A DNA stretch of 64,000 nt from Sepioteuthis lessoniana (Eukaryota > Mollusca > Cephalopoda > Myopsida > Loliginidae): positions 26,540,367-26,604,366 of the forward strand of contig OY757939.1 in NCBI GenBank assembly GCA_963585895.1, in the 5' to 3' direction. The first letter of the stretch is position 1. Each line of letters opens with the position of its first letter. The position numbers and the translations under genes were made by a program. Positions 32,179-43,238 of this stretch are shown in pieces. The notes under the pieces were generated by a model. It worked only from the letters and a program-made list of their open reading frames with translations, made no database searches and was not told the origin of the DNA.

Positions 32179-35100
32179 TCATCATCATCATATCGTGCTG
32201 GCAGCACGGATATCCCTGACCCTCTCTCGCCACTCCTCCCTATCGTTCATCGCCCTAGGTAGGTCTTCAGGACAACAACCTGTATCCTCACATAGCTGCT
32301 GAATGTACGTTCGTGCTGGTCGTCCTGCTTTTGCGCGGCCGTGTGTGGGGATCCATAAGAGTACATCTCTTATGAGTTCATCTCTGCTTCTCCAGCAATG
32401 TCCTGCATGTCTGGTTCGCCTAACTTAAATAGTTTTCGTGATAGGGGGCAGGTGGCCGTACAGTTGGTGTCTTGTGGGGTGTTGTTGCCAGGACTTGTTC
32501 AGGATTGCACGCAGCATTCTTGTGTAATTGCCATCTAGTTTCTTCTCCAGCCGTTTTGTTAGCGTCCATGTAGTGCATCCATATAGCAGTATCGATGTGA
32601 CCGCTGACTGGAAGAAACTGCGTTTCATTTTATCGGTTAGGTCTGATTTCCATATAGTCGATAGCCTATTGATAGCTGTCCATGCTTTCGTTAACCTCGT
32701 TTCGATGTCCTTTTCGGTTGATTCGACGCTGCTTCCTAGGTACGTGAATTTGTCTACTAGTTTAAGAGGGGTTCCTTCTAGAGTGGAGATGTCCCCCGTT
32801 TGGTTATAGCACATATATTCCGTTTTGTGTGCATTAACATGGAGGCCTATGCTTGATGCTGCTCGTTCCAAACTATGCAGAAGTGTTTCGGCTTGGTCAG
32901 GTGTATTTGCCAGTATCGCTATGTCATCGGCGTAGTCGGCGTCGGTAATTGTTGTTGCGGGGTATCTTCTGCTTCTTTTCTTCGTCAGTTCGAAGCCATT
33001 CTCTTTGATTTTGTCAATCGATGTTCTAAGTACGTAGTCTAGACAAATGATAAAGAGATACGGAGCCAGCGTGTCCCCTTGTAGTACTCCTGCTACAATG
33101 TCGAAGTATTCTGTGTCTCCATCTGGTGATCGTACTTTTACTTTAGTGTTTCTATAGAGAATCGTTATTGCCGCTACGGTTTCTTTAGGTATGCCGTACG
33201 CTAGTAGGATTTGTTCCATCTTTCCTCTGTGAATGGAGTCGAAAGCCTTGGTAAAGTCGACAAATATTAATGTCGCTTGTAGGTTCTTTGCCCGTACACC
33301 TTCAAGGATTCTGCGGATGGTTAATATTTGTGAGGTCGTAGATCTATTTCTTCGGAAGCCATTTTGATTTTTTCTAAGTATGTTGTCGATTTTGGGTTCT
33401 ATTCGGTTTCGTAGTAGGGCATTGTAGATTTTGGCAGCTATGGATGTAAGTGTTATGCCTCGGTAGTTTTTGGCTAATCCGAGGTCCCCCTTTTTAGGGA
33501 AGGGGAGTATGCATCCCTTCGTCCATCTATCTATCGGATTTTGATTGTATACTGCGTTGCAGTGTCGGAGCAGTATGTCGTCGAATTGTCTGGTCTTCCA
33601 TACTTCCGGGGGAATTTCGTCCAGTCCTGCAGCTTTCCTATTTTTAATTTTTCTGAGAACCGAGTCGAGTTCTTCTTGTGTGAACGGTCCAAGTTTAATG
33701 TCTAATTGTTTGCTAATTATTCTGGTGATTGGTTCAGGCGTTATTTTTGGTGGGTTTCCAAGTAAGTTTTCGAAGTGCTGTTTCCACAGTTTTATTCTTT
33801 CTTGTTGGTTTGCTGCTTTAAGTTTTGCTTTGGCTGTGTTCTTTCTTCTGCTTACTTCGTTTATTGTTTGCCAGGCAATTCTAGATTGTCTATCTTCCAC
33901 CGAGTCTCTAATCTTATCTATCTGATTTTGAATGTATTCTGTCTGTTCCTTTATATATATGCCTGCTTATTGATATTGTGCCGTTTTTAGTTTTAAGGCA
34001 TTTGTGTTTGTTGGGTTTTTTCGATAGTTTTTGGAGGCTGTTTTCACTAGTGCACGTTTTTCTCTCACCGCTAAAGTTTCCCATGGGACTCTATATTTAG
34101 TTTTAATTTTTGTTGGAATGTATTTTGCTGCTGCCTCAAGGTGTGCATTGACGAAATTTTCGTATTCATCGTTTGGTGTACTTTTTTCCGTCTTTTCTTG
34201 TAGTGTTTCGAATCTGTTTCTTAATTCTAATACGTATTTATCTCTTACATCTTTGTTGTTTAATAGGGCCCAGTCATAGTGTTTGGTGGTCGCTGTTCGT
34301 TTGTCGTTTTTTCGTAGGCTTAACCGTATTTTCGCCGTGACTATTCGGTGATCGGTGGACACACCCTCAAAAGAGGAGTATGCCTCGCAATTCAATGCAC
34401 TATTCTTCCATTTCTTGTTTATAAGGACGTAGTCTATCTGAGCTTTAGTATTGTTTGCGTACGTGTATGTCCATAGTTTGCCCTCTCTTTTTTGGTAGTT
34501 TGTATTGAGGCATGCTAATCTATTTTCTATCATGAAATCTGTTAGATGTTGCCCATTCCTATTTGACGTGTTGTGGAGGCTGTATTTGTTGTTTCCGTTT
34601 TTCCCGATTTGTGCATTCATGTCTCCGCCAATGACTAACATGTTGTGTTTCGGGATGCTACGCACTAATGAGGATAACTCATCGTAGAAGGTGACTATTT
34701 CATTTTCTTCACTAACATTGGTGGGGCTGTAGCATGAGACGATTGTTGCTCTGGGGTTTCCGTTAAATGTAGCTACCATCATTCTAGGTTGTATTTTCTC
34801 TATGCTATTAAGCGTTTTTAGTGCTCTAGGTCCTATAAGCAATCCTACCCCTCCTACTGCGGCGTTGACAGAGTTTTTCCATGCGGATACAGTGGCGAGC
34901 GACCATCCATTGCCAGTTTCGTGATATTTGATATCTTCTTTGTGCGTGTATCTGTGTTCTTGTATGCATATTATGTCTATTTTATGTTCTTCGGCCGATG
35001 CGATTAGCTCTGGGAGTTGTCCTATTCTATTTAAGGTTCTTACGTTAAATGTGGCTATTTGTAGTGTTTGCTTGCATTTTAGTAGTTTTGATTGTTTGAG

Positions 35101-35430
35101 CTCTGTAGCTGATTTTTCGAACACCAAGGCCAGGGCTCCAACCTCAGCAGGACGCGCCCCTTTTTTACCCGCGCGAAGAGCGATGCGGTTTGTGTAAGTG
35201 GTTTGAGTGTGGGTCATGGTTATCTTTCGATGGCTGTTTTATTCTCTTCTATAGAAGCCACTCTTATAGAGGAGCTGCAGTAGTAACCCGATCGAACTGT
35301 CGATCCTGAGCGAAAAGTCGTCAAACTCACGTCCAGGACCCATTTGGGTATTGAGTTTGGTCGTCCATTGGTTTATTCAAATACCTTTACGTACATCATG
35401 CTGCTTCCCATGTGTACATAATAAAATTTA
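32179..35430 (-). mobile_element. Nearly full-length RTE-clade LINE
   Basis: On the minus strand the order is a 5' leader (about 35430-35218), endonuclease (35217-33967), reverse transcriptase (about 33950-32425), C-terminal part (to 32188) and a short (ATG)n tail at 32179-32190. Short simple-repeat tails and a single ORF with EEP endonuclease plus RT are typical of the RTE clade. The exact 5' end is uncertain: plus-strand A runs at 35432-35460 mark a likely limit. It is the parent type of the fragments at 11215, 21415 and 24308. Three lesions inactivate it. Confidence 0.85.
32188..35217 (-). pseudogene. RTE-type endonuclease/reverse transcriptase, broken at three points
   Basis: From ATG at 35217 the protein shows EEP endonuclease motifs: ATFNVRTL (55-62), IQEHRY with catalytic Glu (E87), CYSPTN, GGDMNAQIG, QIDYVLI and STDHRIV. 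After a TAA at 33967-33969 the same frame continues KEQTEYIQNQI. A frameshift near 33920 then leads into DKIRDSVEDRQSRIAWQTIN and the RT. RT motifs are AGLDEIPPEVWK, VDFTKAFDS (motif A), QGDTLAPYLF (motif B, RTE-like) and ADYADDIAIL (motif C). A second nonsense (TAA at 32425, at the Gln before VRRTRHAGH) precedes the last ~78 codons, which end at TGA 32188-32190. The element nicks DNA and copies its RNA when intact; here it cannot. Confidence 0.9.
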
Positions 35431-35654
35431 AAAAAAAAAATAATTAAAAAAAAAAAAAAAGGGGGGGTTATTTTAAGTTTTAACTTAAAGTCCAACATTA
35501 AGGTACTTTCTTATGATTTTTCACTAGTAATGACTTATACTTTTTTTGCTGTATTGGGACTTTTCCTGGGTTTTTCATTTTTTTTTTCTTTCCTACAGTT
35601 GGGGACCTAGCAGGCTTTAGGAATTATAGAGCTTTTTTTTTCTTTTTTTTTTCT
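35431..35654. other. A, T and G homopolymer-rich spacer
   Basis: Runs of A (35433-35460), G, T (about 35578-35590 and 35631-35655) and G again separate the RTE LINE from the E element. Nothing coding is seen. The T run near 35640 could belong to a decayed 3' part of the left E copy. Confidence 0.4.
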
Positions 35655-35968
35655 TAGGGGGGGGGGGCTGTGGTAGCATTAGGCGTTCTAGGCTTTTTCT
35701 TCTAAACTACTGTTAGGGCTTTCTTTACGAATTTTTAAATTATTCGATAGAAGATATTCAAAAACATTCTGCCTTGTTCGCTGACATGTGGATAGGCTTA
35801 ATATCAAATTGACTTTATAGTAGAGTAAGCGTGCCTTTACATTTAAAACGCATAGTTTAAGCATTATTTCACAAACAAAATACAGCATAACATTTTGTAA
35901 AATTCAGCATTTTAAATTGGAATTAAAGACATACTGACCAATATTGACATATTTCTTCCACTTGGCTC
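35655..35968 (-). mobile_element. Element E, left copy (5' part only)
   Basis: Nearly identical to 36120-36412, the 5' part of the complete E copy, including the 66-codon minus-strand frame. It starts at the shared junction (35958-35976) and loses similarity at the G run near 35655, so its normal 3' end is missing or replaced. Confidence 0.75.
35688..35888 (-). CDS. 66-codon ORF of element E (left copy), unknown function
   Basis: ATG at 35888, stop at 35688. The frame is MLYFVCEIMLKL followed by a hydrophobic stretch and a polar end (RKESPNSSLEEKA). The same ORF exists in the complete E copy at 36132-36332 with three substitutions (K/T, V/A, S/F) and no stop or indel. It may be the start of an ORF1 from an uncaptured autonomous relative, or simply a chance frame. 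I do not recognise it. Confidence 0.3.
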   Translation of the reverse strand: MLYFVCEIMLKLCVLNVKARLLYYKVNLILSLSTCQRTRQNVFEYLLSNNLKIRKESPNSSLEEKA

Positions 35969-36412
35969 CTGAGTTCAAATGCCCCTTCTTCGTTTGGACT
36001 TTTATTTACTACTGATATTTTAGGTAGCTTTGGGGGCGGCGGTCTACTGGGGTGGAGGGGAGAATTCGTTTTTGTTGGGTTTTTTTTTTTTTTCCTTTTT
36101 CCCTTTCTGAGGGGGGTGCTATGGTAGCATTCTAGGCTTTTTCTTCTAAACTACTGTTAGGGCTTTCTTTACGAATTTTTAAATTATTCGATAGAAGATA
36201 TTCAAAAACATTCTGCCTTGTTCGCTGACATGTGAATAGGCTTAATATCAAATTGGCTTTATAGTAGAGTAAGCGTGCCTTTACATTTAAAACGCATAGT
36301 GTAAGCATTATTTCACAAACAAAATACAGCATAACATTTTGTAAAATTCAGCATTTTAAATTGGAATTAAAGACATACTGACCAATATTGACATATTTCT
36401 TCCACTTGGCTC
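35969..36412 (-). mobile_element. Element E, complete 444-bp copy
   Basis: It is bounded at both ends by the array junction (plus strand ccacttggctcctgagttc at 35958-35976 and 36402-36420). On the minus strand, a ~285-bp 5' part with the small ORF is joined through an A-rich tract to a ~110-bp 3' part that has AATAAA (about 36000) and ends gcatttGAACTCAG. The 3' part recurs at 63888-64000. It has no endonuclease or RT, so it is non-autonomous. It is unrelated to the LINE units except at the junction. Confidence 0.75.
36132..36332 (-). CDS. 66-codon ORF of element E (complete copy), unknown function
   Basis: ATG at 36332, stop at 36132. It matches the left-copy ORF except for three residues. 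No domain is recognised. A possible small protein, or the 5' remnant of a larger ORF after internal deletion. Confidence 0.3.
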   Translation of the reverse strand: MLYFVCEIMLTLCVLNVKARLLYYKANLILSLFTCQRTRQNVFEYLLSNNLKIRKESPNSSLEEKA

Positions 36413-36420
36413 CTGAGTTC
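36402..36420. other. Array junction 1 (E / unit 1)
   Basis: ccacttggctcctgagttc. On the minus strand the LINE 3' end (AATAAAGAACTCAG) runs straight into the 5' end of E (GAGCCAAGTGG). Identical to the junctions at 35958 and 43220. Confidence 0.85.
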
Positions 36421-37118
36421 TTTATTTCTTGTAGTTAATACAAGTAGGCACGAGGCCTTGTGGTTTTGGGGGAGGGGAAGGGAGCGGTCATGCTTTAACT
36501 ATATTTTCTATGGGGAACCTAGCTTGCCACATTCGCCGACCCATTCAACAATACAATATATCATCACTCGTCCATCTCCTTGCACGCAGCAACCACCAAA
36601 ATACCGCATTTGCTCTATGAAACAGTCCTACTTAAAACCCGAAAGTGATGCATGATTTTATTTACAATGTATGAATTTTTTACAATGGATATGATGGGAA
36701 TGGGAGAAAAAAACCCCGAAAAACATATATACACGAAAACAAGGAAAAAATCCCCCGTTTGGTTTCCCTCCCATCCCCCCGTCTATAAAATTGGAGGCCG
36801 ACTGTTTTCCGGGTCGAAAGAAACCGGAAACAAGCCGGACCTACCCTAGGTAGGGCGGGAATCCTAATCTACAGAGATAAAAGAAATAAAGGGTCGGGCG
36901 CGGTATGGGTCGATACAAGCAGATAATGATTTTTTACATATGAGTTTTCAAAGATCTTCAATAAAAGCGGGCTGGGATTCGGGTTGAGGTACAAAAATAA
37001 TAGGGAGGGGGAAGATCTTGAGAAACTACCGACTAGATGACGGGGACAATGACACACAACATACTGCTAACTAGGTTACAAGGGGGAAAAATAATTCTAC
37101 TTACCAGGGATGGGGTCC
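36421..37118 (-). other. Unit 1 LINE 3'UTR
   Basis: About 700 bp, nearly identical to the 3'UTRs of the other three units (43239-43944, 50067-50768, 56993-57694). It ends with the stem-loop and AATAAA. The conserved word ggtaagtag lies 13 bases after the ORF2 stop. Confidence 0.75.
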
Positions 37119-40100
37119 CTAAGGACCCGTACCATAGACGCCATGGGCCGGCAGAGGAGGGAAGGATGACTCCAACGTTGCCCCCTTTCGTACGACCAGG
37201 CTCGCTGCAGTCACCCACCTTTTGCTGAATGTTATGCGATCCAAGCGTTTTCTATCGCATCTGATTTTGACCCTCAGCTGATGCCGAAAATACAAAACCA
37301 GATCACGATGAGAAAAGTTTGCATCGTCATACAATCCCTTGTTTCGCGTCGTCCAAATCACCATTCGGGCTACAGCTAGGATCGCGAGAAACACCACACG
37401 CTTCTCACCGTGAAACGGAGGAAGAACGTTGTCTACGACGTAACCAACGTCGAGCAGCACGAGCTGTTTGGGTTCGATGCGAGCCGTCCACTCCCCGACG
37501 TGATCCCAAAACGGACGGACTCACTCGCAGTAGTAGAAGGCGTGCTCAGCCGTTTCTTCCAAGCCACTGCCGCAGCGAGTGCAATCAGGCATGTCTGCCA
37601 GGCCCGCCTTGAAGTTCAAGCCGCGAAGGGATAACGCATTCCGAACAAGTCACCAGGTGAGCGAGAACTCGGAGTTGTTCAAGAAGCTCGATCCTGGCGC
37701 CCAATTCCAGTGAGAGCGGATCTCCTCCGCCGTCCAGCCGTGCCGCTCGCTGAGAGGATCAGAAGCGGAACCCACCACTAATTCCCGATACAGCTCCATC
37801 CGGGGCCATGAAAGGTCACTGGACCCAAGAAGGTTACGAAGGGCCTTTCGGCACTCGCGGACAAACAGTGCTTCGCCCAAAGGCCTACGTCGACCTTCAG
37901 CCTTTGGGTCTGACTTGAGGCGAGGAAAAGTCCGACTCGCCTTTCGTCTCCACACTGAGTCCCCCGTCAAGACACGGCCCAGATATGCAAGTCTTTCAGC
38001 AAGCCAGTGGCTCTCCAGATCAGGCATACCCAGACCCCCGTTGCGAGTACGTTGGATACAGACCTGCCTACGGACCATCGGCCTTGCACTCCCCCAGAGC
38101 AATCTGGAGAGGGATTGTTGCAGTGCCAACCGACGTGCCTTAGGCAGAGGAAGTACAGCCAATCGGTAAAGGATCAGGGGGAAGACGTACGTGGCGCACG
38201 CCTCAGCCCTGCCCTTTAAGGACAACCTCCTTGAAAGCCAGATTCCTACCTGAGCATTCACCTTAGCTTGTACTTCCGACCAATTTCGCTCCAGTTGGAG
38301 GTCGGGCCCAAACCACACCCCAAGGATGCGGATGGGTCCGTCACTCCAGCGGAAGGGCCCTGGAAGAGTATTGCTACCCCTCCAAGCACCAAGCCGCAAA
38401 CCTTCGCTTTTGTCAAAATTGACCTTGGCACCTGCAATCCACTCATACTCGACAACCGCCTCTTTCACAGCCTCTATATCCTTGAGGCGGGATACAAACA
38501 CTGTGACGTCATCAGCGAACGCGGAAACCCTAGCCGCAAGGCGGCCAACGAATGGGATACCGCGCAGTGCCGGACTTGTCCCCTCATCCCTAAGCCTGCG
38601 CAGGAGGGGCTCCAACGCGAGGACATAGAGAAGAGGAGACAGAGGGCAGCCTTGCCGGACCGAACGCTCGATCGCGATCACCCCCGAACGCCTTCCGTTC
38701 ACCTGCACCACTGCCTGAGGGTTGTGGTACATCATGCTAATCCATCTGCGGAACTCCGGTTCGAATCCGGCAGTCTCCAAAACAGACGCCAAGAACCGAT
38801 GGTCAACCCTGTCGAAGGCCTTGGACTGATCTAAACTGATCAGCGCGGATTCGGTGTCGTCTTTTATCCCCTCTAGGACCTCGCGAATCAAGTGCAGGTT
38901 GTCCTGGATCGATCTTCCCTTCACAGCAAAGGTCTGCTCGGGGCCGATCAGATCGCTAATGACAAGCTGTAAACGATTCGCTAAGACCCGGGCCAAAATC
39001 TTTAACTCTGTGTTAAGCAGAGTTATGGGCCTGTAATCGTCTAAACCCTCCCAAACATGCCTGCCACCTTTCTTCAGCAATGTGATCACGCCCTTGGTAA
39101 CGCTACCAGGGATGGCTCCCTGGGCGAACCAATGGTTGAACATATCCGTCAGAATAGGTACAAACATGTGCGACATCCTCAAGTACACTTCGTAGGGCAA
39201 ACCATCTAGTCCCGGCGACTTGTTCAGGCCGACCTGCTTCAACGCGTCACGGACTTCGCATTCAGTAACCACACCCTCGCAGCTAGCCGCTTCAGCCGCC
39301 CCAAGGCGGGGGAAGTCGGCCAGATAGCTACGAAACTCCCGGAGCGGGAGATCAGTGCAGCGGGCAAAGCGATCCCGAAAGTGCGCCCGAAAGGCGTCAC
39401 GTATCTCACGACCCGATCGCAGCAGACGCCCGTCCGGGGTCTTCACAAATGCGATGTACCGATCGGGGAACCTTCGCACTTCTTCTTCACGCGCAGTCGC
39501 GTTCGATTTCACAGCTTCGTTGAGAACTCTTTTTAGCCTAGATCTAACTACTGATCCCTTGTAGCGCTCACTACTCTCACGCTCAAGGTCCCTCCTAGCT
39601 AGCTCTACACCTAGGGAGTCCCCCCCAGCCACCGCCCGGGAGAGTCTATCATCTATAGATTTCGCCTCCGCGGTCCTATCTAAGTTGAGCCGTCGACCGT
39701 ATTTGGTGGCGAAATCTCTAATCCTGTGCTTAAGAGAAACCCACCACCTATTCCCGGTAACCGCCCCCACTAACGCCCGCTGAATTAGGGATTCTAGCCG
39801 ATCCCGGAAGTCCCGTATCTCCAGTAAGGAGGAATTGAACTTCCAGTAGCCGGCCAGACTAGGCCTATTTGCTAACCGCAGACTGACTCTAATGAGTTTA
39901 TGGTCAGTCCACGCTATCAAGTGGAACGTGGGACAACTAACAAAATCAATGTCAGCTCTTCTCACTAACACTCTGTCCAAATAGGAACCTACTTTGGCAG
40001 AGGGCGAGCTATCTAGCCACGTCCACATCTCCCGCCCTGGGTGATCAAGACGAAACCTGTCGACGAGACCGTGACGAGTCACGAAGCCGACAAGGCTGCT

Positions 40101-40586
40101 ATCACACCTTCCCGCACGCCTAGCTCCCCGCCCGACCTTATCTATCTTGGGATCAAGGATCGCATTCCAATCACCCATTAAGACTAGCCGCTTCGTATCG
40201 TCCAGGAACGGCGCCAACCGACGAAAAAAGGAAACCCTCTCCGCAGCGATATTGGGCGCATAAACCGCAACCAGACGAAACTTGAAACTTTTCACGGCAA
40301 CATCGGCCACAACCAGCCGGCCCCCGTCACCTGCAAAAACAACGTCAACATCAGCATCAAGGCTGCGTCCAACTAGCAAGGAGACCCCAGCGCTGAAGTT
40401 GCTGCCGTATGCTGAGAAAACGTTAAAGTCGCTTTCCAGCACCCGACAGTCAGCCTCGCAAGTGAAGTGGGTCTCCTGCACTGCAGCAACATCTACGCAG
40501 AGCTTCTTGAGTTCACCAAGCAAGCGCGCACACTTGCTTGAATCCCTCAGTCCCCTCACATTCAAACTGGCAATGTTTAAAGCCAT
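37119..40586 (-). pseudogene. LINE ORF2 (endonuclease-reverse transcriptase), unit 1, one nonsense codon
   Basis: The start is the ATG at 40586. An in-frame TTG just upstream is not used because every unit shares the ATG. The protein matches unit 2 and shows all EN and RT motifs described there. At codon 979 a CGA arginine has become TGA (37650-37652), a CpG-type C-to-T change, which removes the last 177 residues including the C-terminal zinc knuckle. The remaining frame is open to TAG at 37119. Further private changes (for example R to W in the EYERIAG segment and S to F before VKTPDGR) show that this copy is older or less constrained. Confidence 0.92.
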
Positions 40587-40600
40587 CAATCCGACTTACC

Positions 40601-42781
40601 TTACTCATCGTCGACTACGGGCCGGAAATCCTTGGGCGTGAGGATGCCGACAGCCTGACGCAGGGAACCGGTACCAAGTTCAGTCGTCACTCGGTTGTCC
40701 CTGGTGATTCCGCCGACATCTATCGGGAACTTCAGCTTTAGGGCCCTGTAAAGAGACGGGTGAACCAAAATCGGGACCCTCCCTGAGCAGTAAGTTATAC
40801 ATTTTTTGAGGGAGGAGTGCTCCAACTCCGCCAGCTTTATGCCCGTATCAGTCTGACAGACCGTACTCAGGTACTTCCATACGCCCCTGGTACGGTCGCC
40901 AGCTGACCGGACAAAAGTGGTCACCATGGCTGCACTCCTAAAGTTCGCTGGATTTGAGACTTTTAGGTCATTAATTTTTTCCAAAGCGGCCAACGGCTTT
41001 AGTGCCTTCCGGAGCTGGAAGTCCCCAACTGCCTCCAGCTCCGCAGAGCACAAAGCCGCTGCCCGCTGCATTTGTCCAATTGTCAGTTCTTGTTTTTGTT
41101 TTTTTTTCCCAGTAGGTGATTTTCTCTTTGGAAAAATGATGGCTGGGAACAACTCCTGGGAGGAAAAGTCAGTAGGGCTAAGTGAGGGAAGGGATGGGGT
41201 TCGGGCTAGGCCCGAGGGTTGTGCCCTTTCGGCAGACTGAGATCTGGGGAGGGGGATTTTGTAGGGGCGGTAATGTTTTTTCAAGAAAAGTTCTTGTTGA
41301 GGTGAAAGGGGGGCCATTTGTTGGGGAGGAGATGGCAATGTGATCTTTGGGGGTGGAAATGTTGGTGAGGGTAATGGAGGTAGTGGTGAAGGTACTGGTG
41401 GTGATGGTTGAGAGGAGGGGCCTGCCTCAGGAGGAGTTTTTCCTGGGCATAATTTCTTGGCTGCCCCCTCCCCACTGTCCCTTCTCCTCTTCAGGTTTGT
41501 GGACGTCTCCATTTCCTCGTGTGTTTTTGTTGTTTTTTTTTTCTTTTTCGGTGATGGAGCTGTTGGTGTCTTGGGGGTTGCTGGTTTCTTGGGGGTTGCT
41601 GATTTTCTTGGGTTTTTTTCAGCTGCTGCTGTCGGTTGTTCTATTGTTGTTGTTGCTGCTGTTTCTATTGTTGTTGTTACTGTTGCGTCTGCTGGTATTC
41701 TTGTTGTTGTTGTTGCTGCTGCAACTGCTGCTGCCGCTATCGGGGGTTCTGCTGCTGCTGCTACTGCTGCTGCTTGGGCCCTGGTTTGCTTTTGAGGAGG
41801 GGATGTATTTGGGCTTTTTTCTCCCCCTTGTTTAGGGGATCCCCTCCTCTTTTTGGTTACTTCAGTCCAGCCCTCCTGGTTGTTTTGGGGCTGGACCTGA
41901 CCCGGGCCCTTGGCCTCCGCTTCTTTGGTGATGGTGGAGGCCGCCGCGTCTTTTGTTGTTGTTGTTGACGTCGACGCCTTTTCCTTATTTTCAGGTCGCT
42001 GGGGGCAAAATTTTGCGATGTGTCCAATCTGTTTGCACCCCCAGCACCTGGGGCGTCTTCCCTCCACCATCACCATCATCTGCCGGTCCCCGCAGATCAG
42101 TGTTTCAGGGATGGCTTTGAAGCCATCCCTGGTCAGGCACAGCCGGAAGGCATAGTCCCCGTAGGCTGTCCCGGCCGGGGATCTGAGGAGGTTGAATTCC
42201 TCGACGTGTCCGTAGGCGCTTAGGTACGCCGCGAGGACCTCCCCAGTGATAATGGCCGGGACATTACACACCGTGACGCGGAGCCTACGGGTGCCTTTGT
42301 ACTCCGGCTGCAGCCTGAAGTTCTTTGTTATGACATCCGATTCAGCCACCTTGGCTGCCTGCTTTTCCGTAGGAAGGAGGACATCCCATGTCGCAAAACT
42401 TTTTCGGCAAAAGTATTGGCATGGGATGCCTGCCTTCCTTATCAGCTCTTCAAAAACCTCCTTTGTGAGCCCCACCAGTCTTTTGGTCTTAAGGTCGGAA
42501 ACGACCAGAGAGAGGACTCTTGGGGCAATCTTGTCTGCTATCTCCGGGATGGGCAGTATTTCATTCCCCTTTAAATATTTTGCAAATCTGCCCACCCGGT
42601 CTGCCTCGTGTTCCTCCGGTCCCCTCTGCTGGCCTTTCCAGGCTGTGGGGCTCTTTTGGGCCGGCTGAATCGGGCTGTCTTGTGATGTCTCGGCATCTAT
42701 TGTGTCTCCGGGGATCGGCAGCGAAGGCCAGTTCGATCCAATGGGAGTGGTCGGAGTAGGGGTTGTCGTTTCACCCTCCAT
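40601..42781 (-). CDS. LINE ORF1, gag-like RNA-binding protein, unit 1 (type I)
   Basis: 726 residues from the ATG at 42781; an in-frame GTG 48 bases upstream is unlikely, because the aligned ATG (MEG) is shared by all units. It presumably coats LINE RNA. Regions: a polar N terminus; a conserved block with two RRM-like stretches (TWDVLLPTE and RRLRVTVCNVP ... YGHVEEFNLL); one gag knuckle CWGC-KQIG-H-IAKF-C (CX2CX4HX4C); a long low-complexity T/A/P/Q region; a basic KRRRDSGEGAAKK island; a proline-rich part; and a conserved ~115-residue C-terminal domain ending at TAA 40601-40603. The frame is intact. The RRM reading is inference from pattern. Confidence 0.88.
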   Translation of the reverse strand: MEGETTTPTPTTPIGSNWPSLPIPGDTIDAETSQDSPIQPAQKSPTAWKGQQRGPEEHEADRVGRFAKYLKGNEILPIPEIADKIAPRVLSLVVSDLKTKRLVGLTKEVFEELIRKAGIPCQYFCRKSFATWDVLLPTEKQAAKVAESDVITKNFRLQPEYKGTRRLRVTVCNVPAIITGEVLAAYLSAYGHVEEFNLLRSPAGTAYGDYAFRLCLTRDGFKAIPETLICGDRQMMVMVEGRRPRCWGCKQIGHIAKFCPQRPENKEKASTSTTTTKDAAASTITKEAEAKGPGQVQPQNNQEGWTEVTKKRRGSPKQGGEKSPNTSPPQKQTRAQAAAVAAAAEPPIAAAAVAAATTTTRIPADATVTTTIETAATTTIEQPTAAAEKNPRKSATPKKPATPKTPTAPSPKKKKKTTKTHEEMETSTNLKRRRDSGEGAAKKLCPGKTPPEAGPSSQPSPPVPSPLPPLPSPTFPPPKITLPSPPQQMAPLSPQQELFLKKHYRPYKIPLPRSQSAERAQPSGLARTPSLPSLSPTDFSSQELFPAIIFPKRKSPTGKKKQKQELTIGQMQRAAALCSAELEAVGDFQLRKALKPLAALEKINDLKVSNPANFRSAAMVTTFVRSAGDRTRGVWKYLSTVCQTDTGIKLAELEHSSLKKCITYCSGRVPILVHPSLYRALKLKFPIDVGGITRDNRVTTELGTGSLRQAVGILTPKDFRPVVDDE

Positions 42782-43230
42782 GGCTGGTGTAGGATTATCA
42801 GCCAGGAGGGTAGAAGAATTAACCTCCACCTACTGTAAGTATGGAGGAGGGTTCTACTGTTTTTTTTTTTAAAGAAGAAACGGACGCACAAAAACACTGA
42901 AAAAAGGCACAAAAAACGTAGAACCCCTGAAAGAAAGATAAATAAATAAACGACAAGCAAATAAAATTAAGGTCTGACGAAAATCAAGTTGAATAACAGG
43001 TAGACAGGTGACAAAAGACAATAGACAGACCAGTGTTCAAAAATAAAAAATTCTCGGTAAGACTTGTTTAAAAAAATAAAAAGTTCAAACAGAAAACAAA
43101 AATAAAGTCTTACCGAGACAAGCAAAATTAACGTAATCCAAGTAAGTTTTACACAGAAAAAATCAAGTCAACGCGAAGTAGCGTGGTCAAAAGCGGAGTC
43201 AAGACTGATCTGATCGTTGCCACTTGGCTC
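42782..43230 (-). promoter_or_regulatory. Unit 1 LINE 5'UTR, presumed internal promoter
   Basis: About 450 bp between the junction and ORF1, with long T runs on the minus strand. It has tctcggtaagac (43112-43130) and ttcaggggttctac (about 42920), words that recur in the other units in the same order. They resemble a splice donor and acceptor. The sequence otherwise differs strongly from units 2 and 3/4. Confidence 0.45.
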
Positions 43231-43238
43231 CTGAGTTC
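43220..43238. other. Array junction 2 (unit 1 / unit 2)
   Basis: ccacttggctcctgagttc, identical to junction 1. Unit 2 ends directly at unit 1's 5' end. Confidence 0.85.

Larger units (their letters stand above)
36413..43230 (-). mobile_element. Tx1-like LINE, unit 1 of the array
   Basis: 6,818 bp. Minus-strand order: 5'UTR (43230-42782), ORF1 (42781-40601), ORF2 (40586-37119, with a nonsense codon), 3'UTR (37118-36413). It is the most diverged unit in ORF2 and carries its own ORF1 type. The 3' end has a small stem-loop (CTTGT ... TACAAG) and AATAAA directly before the junction. Both flanks are array junctions with no host DNA and no poly(A) tail. Confidence 0.9.

Noticed and set aside
37915..41968. 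Many plus-strand frames inside the LINE ORFs (for example 188 codons at 38268, 162 codons at 41347)
   Set aside because: They are antisense shadows of ORF1 and ORF2, repeated at the same offsets in all units. The low-complexity ones mirror the triplet runs of ORF1.
42782..42829. Upstream GTG or TTG starts for ORF1 and ORF2
   Set aside because: They occur in some units only. All units share the downstream ATG, and non-ATG starts are unlikely in an animal LINE.
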